From Limnochordia bacterium (GTDB lineage Bacteria; Bacillota; Limnochordia; Darwinibacteriales; DTU012): a stretch of DNA of 11,417 nucleotides. Of the stretch, positions 6,541 to 11,417 are shown piece by piece. Location of the stretch: NCBI GenBank assembly GCA_007116995.1, contig SKHL01000003.1, forward strand, positions 1 to 11,417. Direction: 5' to 3'. A program made the position numbers and the translations under genes. The notes below the pieces were generated by a model. That model was not told where the DNA came from. It saw only the letters and a list, made by a program, of their open reading frames with translations, and ran no database searches. Each line of letters begins with the position of its first letter. The first letter of the stretch is position 1.

Positions 6541-7313
6541 ACCTAGCCATCGACCATGGACAGTTGGTTTTAGCAGGTGATTTTGATTAAACTATCTATG
6601 AGTGGAGGGGATCCCAACCAGGACGTCTGCTAGGTCAGTTAGCGGCTACTCTAGGAATTGCAGCGCCTACCCACCGAGCCATGGATGATGTGGAGACGAC
6701 TATACAATTATTGGCATCACTAATGCCCCAGCTAATGGCCAACAATACGATCCGTAGGGAGATATTAGGCCAATATACCCAGGTATTCCAAGGATTATTT
6801 GACGAGATTACGGTTATGCAGCAGAAAATTGGGAAACAGTGGCCTAGTGAGCTTATCCATAGTTTGTTAGAGGTTAGTGGTCTAGGTGAGTGGTATAAGC
6901 GAGAACCAGTTCGCTATCAAAATTTACGCCGCCTTTTGGTCGTAGCCAAGGAGAAGGAGGGATCCTATGGTTCTGCCGTCTCAGCTTTAGAAGGTTTTCT
7001 ACAATTTGCCGCGTTAGCAAAGAATGTGGACAGCATTGCCGAGAATGACCAAGTAGCCGTAATCACCGTCCACCAAGCAAAAGGTCTAGAGTTTGATGTG
7101 GTTTTTGTTGCAGGTCTGTCTCAGTATGAGTTCCCCCACTTCGGAGCGACGAATAGTGGGAATGAAGTAGAAGAGAAACGTCTATTTTATGTAGCGGTTT
7201 CGCGAGCCAAGCAACAATTGTTTCTAAGTGGACATCGCTGGCACCAAACTAAGGAACGGACACCGAGTCCCTTAGTGAAACTCATTCGGCCATATTTAAA
7301 CGTCTTACGGTGA
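6537..7313 (+). pseudogene. UvrD-type helicase remnant with a DnaQ-like exonuclease fragment
   Basis: The plus-strand frame from about 6537 reads RNLAIDHGQLVLAGDFD, then a TAA (6588-6590), then TIYEWRGS. This is helicase motif III (GDxDQxIYxWRG) with its Gln codon changed to a stop. The frame then stays open to TGA7313 and carries a 2B-like region (LLEVSGLGEWYKREP), motif V (VITVHQAKGLEFDVVFVAGL) and motif VI (EEKRLFYVAVSRAKQQL). Walker A, motif II and motif IV are missing. Between motif III and the 2B region lies LGIAAPTHRAMDDVETTIQLL, which looks like the ExoIII motif of a DEDDh exonuclease; its ExoI and ExoII motifs are absent. The parent was therefore probably a large helicase with an inserted exonuclease, now lacking its 5' end and an internal piece near 6620. 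An ATG at 6681 could start a 210-residue fragment but has no ribosome site. Confidence 0.82.
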
Positions 7314-7354
7314 CATGCCACAGAAGCAAAGGTTTATGGAAAGGGCCCCAAAAA

Positions 7355-7407
7355 AAGGGAGGTGAACCCCGTTGTAGGCAGGCTTTTTCCTAGACTGCCC
7401 TCCTACA
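7355..7407 (+). promoter_or_regulatory. Strong Shine-Dalgarno followed by a stem-loop, ahead of the acidic-protein gene
   Basis: AAAGGGAGGTGA (about 7355-7365) is the only strong ribosome site near the following gene, yet lies some 50 bases before its ATG (7417). Between them TTGTAGGCAG (7372-7381) can pair with CTGCC and TACAG (7395-7399, 7404-7408) around a U-rich loop, leaving a 4-base bulge CTCC. The same CCTCC (7399-7403) could instead pair with GGAGG of the ribosome site. This may be translational control or leftover sequence from the decay zone. Confidence 0.3.
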
Positions 7408-7416
7408 GCGGCTGAT

Positions 7417-7842
7417 ATGAGCAAATTTATAAGCAAAGATGATCGCGATACCATCACTAAGTTAAATGCAATACTGGGTACGGACCACAGAGTAAAGCCA
7501 TATGATCTTAATAATCCTGATGATTTCTATGAAATGGTAACCATGATCACGGCTGAGTTTGTAGATATTGAGAAGTACTCCAATCAACTGTCGGAAATAG
7601 AAGAGAAACTCGACGAGAGCTTAGAATACTATCATCCTGATCGGTGGTTTAAGATAAATTCTGGCGAAGATGAGGAAAGTGACACGCTCGATCAGGGTCT
7701 CTTTTCCTTGCGAGATACCATTCTTATTTTTGATGAATTAGTCGTGAAGTTAAGAGATAGATGTATTCCACTGTGGCGGACGATTTTGTTGGATAACCCA
7801 GTCCAAGCACAAGAACGGATATTTGGTGAAAGGCTAGAGTAG
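7417..7842 (+). CDS. Hypothetical acidic protein, probably ended early by an in-frame TAG
   Basis: A 141-residue protein of unknown family. It is acidic and probably mostly helical, with a coiled-coil-like stretch (about 49-70, VDIEKYSNQLSEIEEKLDESL), an Asp/Glu-rich loop (GEDEESDTLD) and a C-terminal helix with LVVKLRDRCIPLWRTILL. There is no signal peptide or membrane segment. No Shine-Dalgarno lies directly before ATG7417; the frame is open back to 7378 with no better start. Its stop is TAG (7840-7842), after which the same frame continues for another 60 codons of similar acidic character to 8025. The whole was probably one gene of about 200 codons. It sits between a helicase remnant and spore coat genes. 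Acidic orphans of this kind are sometimes immunity or antitoxin proteins, but nothing here shows that. Confidence 0.6.
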   Translation: MSKFISKDDRDTITKLNAILGTDHRVKPYDLNNPDDFYEMVTMITAEFVDIEKYSNQLSEIEEKLDESLEYYHPDRWFKINSGEDEESDTLDQGLFSLRDTILIFDELVVKLRDRCIPLWRTILLDNPVQAQERIFGERLE

Positions 7843-8025
7843 TCTCAAGAGGTGGTAGATGGAGTCCTTGGTGAACAGATATTGGACGGTCTTGCTGAGA
7901 TGGATTATGATGGAAACATTGAACAATCGATGGCCAATTTCAGTAAAATGCTCAAGACGTATTTGGATAAGTATGGAGATGATGATTCCATAAAGGTAGA
8001 TATATATCCAGATCCCCCTTTTTAG
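7843..8025 (+). pseudogene. In-frame continuation of the acidic protein beyond the TAG
   Basis: After the TAG at 7840 the same frame reads SQEVVDGVLGEQILDGLAEM, then an acidic helical stretch including MANFSKMLKTYLDKYGDDDS, and ends IYPDPPF at TAG 8023-8025. It has 60 sense codons. The composition matches the upstream 141 codons, and a single CAG-to-TAG change would explain the split. A GTG at 7852 could restart translation, but only a weak purine-rich site precedes it. Read-through or a sequencing error remain possible. Confidence 0.5.
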
Positions 8026-8123
8026 GATTGGAAATAGGTGGAAGCTTGATATGGACAACGGATTTAGGCATAAGCCATCGATAATAAGCCCACACTAACT
8101 GAGGACACGAAAGGAGGGATTAC

Positions 8124-8306
8124 ATGGCTAATCTCACTCAAATGGAATTTAACACCATTCGTGAATTGGTTGGGGCTTCAATGGTGGGAAAGCAGAAATT
8201 TGCCACGTTTGCACAGCAAGTCCAAGATAGCCAAGCGCAGCAAGTGTTACAGAAAATGTCGTCCAATTGCGAACAAAAAATGAATACACTACTAAACTTT
8301 ATGTAA
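8124..8306 (+). CDS. Small spore coat protein, CotF-like
   Basis: A 60-residue helical protein beginning MANLTQMEFNTIRELVGASM, with a Gln-rich second helix (FAQQVQDSQAQQVLQKM). This pattern is shared with short CotF-family coat proteins of spore formers, which are often encoded just upstream of a longer CotF paralogue, as here. It presumably assembles on the forespore surface late in sporulation. AAGGAGGGA (8111-8119) lies close before ATG8124, a strong ribosome site. The next coat gene begins 12 bases after the stop, so the two form an operon. A mother-cell sigma-factor promoter (SigE/SigK) would be expected within 8026-8123, but I could not identify one with confidence. The family call rests on composition, size and context, not on an aligned domain. 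Confidence 0.75.
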   Translation: MANLTQMEFNTIRELVGASMVGKQKFATFAQQVQDSQAQQVLQKMSSNCEQKMNTLLNFM

Positions 8307-8318
8307 GGGGGCTTTACT

Positions 8319-8609
8319 TTGCAGGATCGAGATATGATGATGGACGCGCTCGAGATGGTCAAGCATGAAATCGTAGACTTGACAAAAGCAGCGGAGGAAT
8401 GCTCTAACCCACAATTACGCCAGGCTATTATTGAATTCCGTAATGGTGCTGAGCAGACTCAAGTGCAGCTGTCAAAAATGGCTACAGAGAAGGGTTGGTA
8501 TATTTCCTCGCCTCAAGCGGATCAAAATCAAATGCAGCAGTTGAAACAACAGCTTAGTAATGCTGCGGCCCAGACTCAAGGGCAACCTATGCAGCAGATC
8601 CGTGTCTAA
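8319..8609 (+). CDS. Spore coat protein, CotF family
   Basis: A 96-residue CotF-like protein: QDRDMMMDALEMVKHEIVDL opens a ferritin-like helical hairpin (DLTKAAEECSNPQLRQAIIEF, then NGAEQTQVQLSKMATEKGWY), followed by a Gln-rich tail. The RDMMMDAL and EKGWY segments are typical of this family. It starts at TTG8319, which has GGGGG (8307-8311) 7 bases upstream. The later ATG codons at 8334-8342 would cut into the conserved first helix. It is translated from the same transcript as the preceding small coat gene, and the pair ends at the terminator 8619-8655. The expected role is as a structural component of the spore coat. The only cysteine, in EECSN, is available for cross-linking. Confidence 0.85.
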   Translation: MQDRDMMMDALEMVKHEIVDLTKAAEECSNPQLRQAIIEFRNGAEQTQVQLSKMATEKGWYISSPQADQNQMQQLKQQLSNAAAQTQGQPMQQIRV

Positions 8610-8618
8610 CTATCAAAT

Positions 8619-8655
8619 GACCACTAGCCAGTATGGCTAGTGGTTGCTTACTTTT
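8619..8655 (+). terminator. Intrinsic terminator of the coat-protein operon
   Basis: CCACTAGCCA (8621-8630) pairs perfectly with TGGCTAGTGG (8634-8643) around a 3-base loop, and two flanking pairs extend the stem. The tail is TTGCTTACTTTTT. It lies 10 bases after the coat-gene stop. Confidence 0.88.
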
Positions 8656-8676
8656 TCAGTGATCACTCGTCATTGC

Positions 8677-8704
8677 TTGATAGTTCCTCATAATCTGGTA
8701 CAAT
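8677..8704 (+). promoter_or_regulatory. Sigma-A-type promoter of the nitroreductase-like gene
   Basis: -35 TTGATA (8677-8682), 16-base spacer, -10 TACAAT (8699-8704), with an extended -10 TGG just before the hexamer. It lies about 55 bases upstream of the start codon and directly after the coat-operon terminator, so the downstream gene is independently transcribed. Confidence 0.7.
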
Positions 8705-8758
8705 AGGGTATATAGTAAATCCCTAGAGTGATCTACAATAATGGGAGAGTGAAATCCT

Positions 8759-9559
8759 ATGCGTCAGGATATGGTAAGGATAGAATGGTACGAGTCCATC
8801 TTCAAGCGGAGTTCACGACGTTCTTATTATAGTACTCCTATTGCGCTAGAAAAATTTGAGGCTCTAGTCGCACGAGCACAGGAGCTAAGTGGAGACGGAC
8901 TTAGAATAGAACTCGTCTTAATGGAGGATGGGGGTCTTTTTAAAGGATTAGTAGGTGGGTATGGCAAGATTCAAGGGATGCCTGCATACATAGCTTTTGT
9001 TGGGGATCAACGTGACCCCCATGTATCCACAAAAGTAGGGTATTATGGAGAAGGGATGATCCTGGAAGCCACTGGCCTAGGCTTAGATACATGCTGGGTT
9101 TATGCTACTTTCGATAGGACACAAGTAAATCAGCAGTTGGCTCTAGCTGAGCATGAACGAGTTATAGCTGTGAGTCCTATCGGGTTAAGTACGGCCGGAT
9201 ATGGTAGTACAGACCGGATTTTTAAGTTTCTCTCCCAATCGAAAAAGAGGCGAAGCCTAAATGATCTTGTGGATGGTGCAGCTATCTATGAATTACCTGA
9301 TTGGATTGTTGGGGGTCTTACGGCCGTGCAAGTAGCACCATCCGCTGCCAATGGGCAACCCTGGAAGTTCAGGATTTCCCCCGATTCTGTTGCACTGTAT
9401 CGACAGTTGGGTCTAGTTCACAGGATAGTTTCACCAGAAATTGATTTTGGTATAGCCATGCTTCACTTTGAGCTTGGAGCAATGGAACGCGGCAGAAGCG
9501 GCAAGTGGAAGCTTCTGGCTGGACCGGATGTCGCCAATTTCGTTGTAGATCCCCGATGA
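8759..9559 (+). CDS. Nitroreductase-family protein (TM1586-like)
   Basis: A 266-residue protein resembling the two-lobed nitroreductase-like family typified by Thermotoga TM1586, presumed FMN-dependent. The N-terminus has the FMN-contacting RSSRRSY motif (about 17-23). The middle carries YIAFVGDQRDPHVSTKVGYYGEGMILEATGLGLDTCWV in pieces at about 78-114, equivalent to the helix that packs on the flavin. The second lobe has a further nitroreductase-like segment, VQVAPSAANGQPWKF (about 191-205), and DFGIAMLHFELGA near the end. The substrate is unknown; these proteins are assumed to use NAD(P)H. The start ATG8759 follows GGGAGAG (8743-8749); ATG8771 is a less well-placed alternative. It has its own promoter. 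The SDR gene follows after 118 bp with its own ribosome site, so co-transcription is possible but not certain. Confidence 0.85.
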   Translation: MRQDMVRIEWYESIFKRSSRRSYYSTPIALEKFEALVARAQELSGDGLRIELVLMEDGGLFKGLVGGYGKIQGMPAYIAFVGDQRDPHVSTKVGYYGEGMILEATGLGLDTCWVYATFDRTQVNQQLALAEHERVIAVSPIGLSTAGYGSTDRIFKFLSQSKKRRSLNDLVDGAAIYELPDWIVGGLTAVQVAPSAANGQPWKFRISPDSVALYRQLGLVHRIVSPEIDFGIAMLHFELGAMERGRSGKWKLLAGPDVANFVVDPR

Positions 9560-9677
9560 CATGCAGCACTTTGATCTAGCCTATCGAAGGACAACTATGC
9601 GGAAGTGAAGCTCTCGAGTATTTAGAGAGATGGTAGAAAACCGATACGTATTAAGTATGAGAACAGGAGGATGAATA

Positions 9678-10442
9678 GTGTACAAACTTTTTTCTGTAAC
9701 GGGAAAGGTAGTATTAATTACTGGATCATCAAGAGGATTAGGGTTTAAGTTAGCACAAGGGTTTGCTAAGGCTGGAGCTATTGTGGTTGTTAATGGGCAA
9801 TCTGTAGCTGGGGTGGAGCGAGCTGTGGACCTCCTTCATTCAGAGGGGGGGCAAGCAGAGGGGTTTCCCTTCGATGTATCAGATCAACACCAAGTAAGCC
9901 AAGCGATTACAAGGATTGAAAAGGAGGTAGGTCCTATTGATGTCTTAGTAAATAATGCTGGCATTCACAGAAGAGCCCCACTAGAGGAGATGACGAAAGA
10001 TCAGTTCCTCCAGGTGATTGATGTGAACTTAGTTTCGGTATTTTCCGTTAGTCAGCTTGTGGCTAGTCAGATGATCAAGCGTAAGCAGGGTCGGATTATT
10101 AATATCACGTCCTTAAACGCGGAAGGAGCGCGCCCGACCATTGCCAATTATTGTGCAGCTAAAGGTGGTCTAAAGATGCTTACTAAGTCGATGGCCACAG
10201 AATATGCCAAATATAATATCCAGACGAATGCTATAGGACCAGGATATTTTAAGACAGATATGACAAAAAAACTTCGGGACGATCCAGAATTTGATTCCTG
10301 GGTAAAGCAAGAAGTTCCCTTAGCAAGATGGGGGGATCCCCAGGAACTTGTAGGAGTTGCTATTTTCTTAGCATCGCAAGCGGCAAGTTATATCAATGGA
10401 CAAACTATCTATGTGGACGGTGGTTGGCAAGCCTCACTCTAG
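9678..10442 (+). CDS. SDR-family oxidoreductase, gluconate 5-dehydrogenase-like
   Basis: A complete 254-residue classical short-chain dehydrogenase, cytoplasmic and NAD(P)-dependent. The Rossmann motif is TGSSRGLG (15-22), followed by NNAG (92-95), and the catalytic tetrad is Asn117, Ser145, Tyr158, Lys162. Features specific to gluconate 5-dehydrogenases (IdnO/Gno type, which interconvert 5-keto-D-gluconate and D-gluconate) are the opening LFSVTGKVVLITGSSRGLG, AGIHRRAPLEEM, ARPTIANYCAAKGG, IGPGYFKTDMT, PLARWGDPQELVG and the VDGGWQASL end. The exact substrate remains inferred, because related 2-deoxy-gluconate and 3-dehydrogenases look similar and no gluconate transport or kinase genes are present. 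The GTG start at 9678 is chosen from AGGAGG (9665-9670), 7 bases away; the ATG at 9671 is in another frame. The stop codon lies inside a 20-bp tandem repeat. Confidence 0.93.
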   Translation: MYKLFSVTGKVVLITGSSRGLGFKLAQGFAKAGAIVVVNGQSVAGVERAVDLLHSEGGQAEGFPFDVSDQHQVSQAITRIEKEVGPIDVLVNNAGIHRRAPLEEMTKDQFLQVIDVNLVSVFSVSQLVASQMIKRKQGRIINITSLNAEGARPTIANYCAAKGGLKMLTKSMATEYAKYNIQTNAIGPGYFKTDMTKKLRDDPEFDSWVKQEVPLARWGDPQELVGVAIFLASQAASYINGQTIYVDGGWQASL

Positions 10443-10475
10443 ATGAAAGAGACTGACTCTAGATGAAAAAGACTG
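10436..10475 (+). repeat. Two-copy 20-bp tandem repeat spanning the SDR stop codon
   Basis: The unit ACTCTAGATGAAAGAGACTG (10436-10455) is repeated at 10456-10475 with one difference (A for G), and a further ACTCC follows. The first copy contains the SDR stop TAG (10440-10442). It is probably a recent replication-slippage duplication between the gene and its terminator. Confidence 0.9.
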
Positions 10476-10491
10476 ACTCCAGGGAATATCT

Positions 10492-10514
10492 AGAGGCTAC
10501 GGCCTCTTTTTTTT
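10492..10514 (+). terminator. Intrinsic terminator of the SDR gene
   Basis: AGAGGC (10492-10497) and GCCTCT (10502-10507) form a 6-bp stem closed by C(TACG)G, an exceptionally stable UNCG-type tetraloop in RNA. It is followed by an uninterrupted run of eight Ts (10507-10514). This is a textbook Rho-independent terminator. Confidence 0.9.
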
Positions 10515-10685
10515 GTACATTATTAGAAACCGAAGAGAGAATAGAAAATAGCGAAAAGCGAGATCCCAAGGGACTGTGCGTAGCCATATCAGTATCGTCC
10601 CTAGACAAGGTGTTTGCGGAGCAAGAGTGAAGGTGATAGAATGTGTGTATAGTGTAAATTATCAACCAGAAGGAGGGAATTAGAG

Positions 10686-11207
10686 ATGAGTCCAAGTTTT
10701 ATGCAGGCTATCTTATTTGGGTTGTTTCTTGCTAGCATTGTTTTATTTCACTATCTATTCGTGCATTTCTTAGCTCGAGAACCTGTTGACTGGGTGAATC
10801 CTCTAAAACAGGGTATCCGTATCATGCTAGGCATTACTGGATATGTTGGTGTAATCTGGTTCATTAATACAACAAACCTAGTGGAAATCGATGGTCTAGC
10901 ATTGCTGTTTTATATCTGGCCGATTCTAGTCGTAGGCTATGGAATCAGGAAGGTAAAGGCAAATCAAGACGAAAACAATGTCTCCTTTGGGCGACTGTTA
11001 GTGTTTTTCGGTCTGGTCTTCTGCCTTCCCTATATTGAGCTATTGGTGACAAAGGGTGAGAGTAGTGGCCAATTAATCTATGCCGTCGGGGGAGTTGTGC
11101 TCGTGCTGTTTTGGCCGGTAGTAATAGGCTGCATTGTGGTATCTCTCGCCTCGCATTTGAAGATTAGTAGTAGTGAGCGAAAACGACCATCGCTATTCCC
11201 GACTTAG
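10686..11207 (+). CDS. Hypothetical membrane protein with about five transmembrane helices
   Basis: A 173-residue integral membrane protein that I do not recognise. Predicted helices lie at about residues 6-27 (AILFGLFLASIVLFHYLFV), 43-62 (GIRIMLGITGYVGVIWFI), 70-88 (GLALLFYIWPILVVGYGI), 101-121 (FGRLLVFFGLVFCLPYIELL) and 129-156 (LIYAVGGVVLVLFWPVVIGC). A positively charged tail (SSSERKRPS) suggests a cytoplasmic C-terminus. No catalytic motif is visible. The start ATG10686 is preceded by AAGGAGGGA (about 10670-10678), a strong ribosome site. A possible promoter, TTGCGG (10614-10619) with TAGAAT (10637-10642) at 17-base spacing, lies after the SDR terminator, so it appears to be a single-gene unit. 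The C-terminus runs into non-coding DNA with no plus-strand terminator that I can assign to it. Confidence 0.8.
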   Translation: MSPSFMQAILFGLFLASIVLFHYLFVHFLAREPVDWVNPLKQGIRIMLGITGYVGVIWFINTTNLVEIDGLALLFYIWPILVVGYGIRKVKANQDENNVSFGRLLVFFGLVFCLPYIELLVTKGESSGQLIYAVGGVVLVLFWPVVIGCIVVSLASHLKISSSERKRPSLFPT

Positions 11208-11356
11208 GCATACACACAACCCCGGGGGACGACCATGTTAAAATCCACCACTCAATGTTTTTGACTTCATAACAATCACCCATTTCTATTTCTTTTGTTT
11301 TCTCTATGGTATCAGTCAGGGCATATCAATAACAGAGCCTTATGACTGTTTTTAAC

Positions 11357-11372
11357 TCCGCCTTAAGGCGGA
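11357..11372. repeat. 16-bp perfect palindrome
   Basis: TCCGCCTTAAGGCGGA is perfectly self-complementary with no spacer. With no loop it is a poor RNA hairpin (a loop would cost central pairs) and a good shape for a dimeric protein site. It lies between the membrane-protein gene and the leftward terminator. Confidence 0.6.
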
Positions 11373-11408
11373 AATAAAAAAAGTAAGACCAGAGATCACT
11401 GGTCTTAC
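11371..11408 (-). terminator. Leftward terminator of a gene beyond the right edge
   Basis: GTAAGACCAG (11383-11392) pairs perfectly with CTGGTCTTAC (11399-11408) around a 6-base loop. On the minus strand the stem is followed by TTTTTTTATTTCC, a proper U-tract, so it ends transcription arriving from the right. A-runs on the plus strand mean it is also flanked by Ts on the other side, but plus-strand use would lack a U-tail. Confidence 0.85.
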
Positions 11409-11417
11409 AAAAAAAGA

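Noticed and set aside
7840..7842. TAG read as pyrrolysine
   Set aside because: The protein is not a methylamine methyltransferase, no Pyl genes or downstream insertion element are visible, and a CAG-to-TAG mutation is simpler.
6100..8100. Intact transposon or insertion sequence behind the decay zone
   Set aside because: No transposase similarity, terminal inverted repeats or target-site duplication could be found around the breakpoint at about 6537.
8026..8123. SigK/SigE-type sporulation promoter for the coat operon
   Set aside because: CATA-containing segments are present, but none has both -35 and -10 elements at acceptable spacing.
7417..9559. A linked defence or toxin-immunity system formed by the acidic protein and its neighbours
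   Set aside because: The neighbours are clearly a helicase remnant, spore coat genes and a nitroreductase with separate promoters and terminators; no toxin or effector gene is adjacent.
10459..10695. 78-codon minus-strand frame after the SDR gene
   Set aside because: It runs antisense through the tandem repeat, the terminator and the next gene's ribosome site; no ribosome site of its own and no protein-like features.
11164..11283. Minus-strand 39-codon frame with an aromatic-rich start
   Set aside because: No ribosome site, overlaps the end of the membrane-protein gene, and no recognisable motif.

Overview
The window looks like chromosomal DNA of an endospore-forming Bacillota. The indications are Shine-Dalgarno sites close to AGGAGG, strong sigma-A-like promoters, an oxygen-sensitive two-subunit Fe-S L-serine dehydratase, and a pair of CotF-like spore coat genes. 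A clostridial (Peptococcaceae-like) lineage is my best guess, but no single marker fixes it. Base composition is moderate. I saw no rRNA, tRNA, CRISPR array or intact mobile element.

Layout, left to right. (1) 1-1530: the 3' part of a pirin gene, then an SGNH-hydrolase gene 40 bp downstream, closed by a hairpin terminator. (2) 1531-1923: a gap holding that terminator, a 55-codon orphan reading frame and the leader of the next operon. (3) 1924-3482: sdaAB-sdaAA, which together make L-serine dehydratase (serine to pyruvate plus ammonia). (4) 3502-4114, minus: a decayed rhomboid protease gene, 5'-truncated and frameshifted. (5) 4225-5205, minus: an intact aldo/keto reductase whose near-consensus promoter is overlapped by a Fur-box-like dyad. 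(6) 5524-6081: a HemG-like flavodoxin. (7) 6094-8025: a decay zone. It holds a 5'-truncated, frameshifted ABC-transporter ATPase end on the minus strand, joined head-to-head at about 6537 to a 5'-truncated UvrD-type helicase remnant that also carries a DnaQ-like exonuclease motif and a nonsense codon. An unrecognised acidic protein gene follows, interrupted by an in-frame TAG. (8) 8124-8609: two small CotF-like coat genes with a terminator. (9) 8759-9559: a nitroreductase-like flavoprotein with its own promoter. (10) 9678-10442: a gluconate 5-dehydrogenase-like short-chain dehydrogenase, followed by a 20-bp tandem repeat and a UACG-loop terminator. (11) 10686-11207: an unknown five-helix membrane protein. 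(12) 11208-11417: non-coding, with a 16-bp palindrome and a terminator facing left for a gene beyond the window.

The intact genes are mostly independent metabolic or redox functions, not one pathway. The clear operons are pirin-SGNH (probable), sdaAB-sdaAA and the two coat genes. I found no convincing new multi-gene system. The most unusual material is the helicase/exonuclease remnant and its breakpoint, the TAG-split acidic protein, the Fur-like control of the aldo/keto reductase, and the orphan frame at 1630-1797. The disruptions between 3.5 and 8.0 kb could be real gene decay or, for the single-base ones, sequencing errors.
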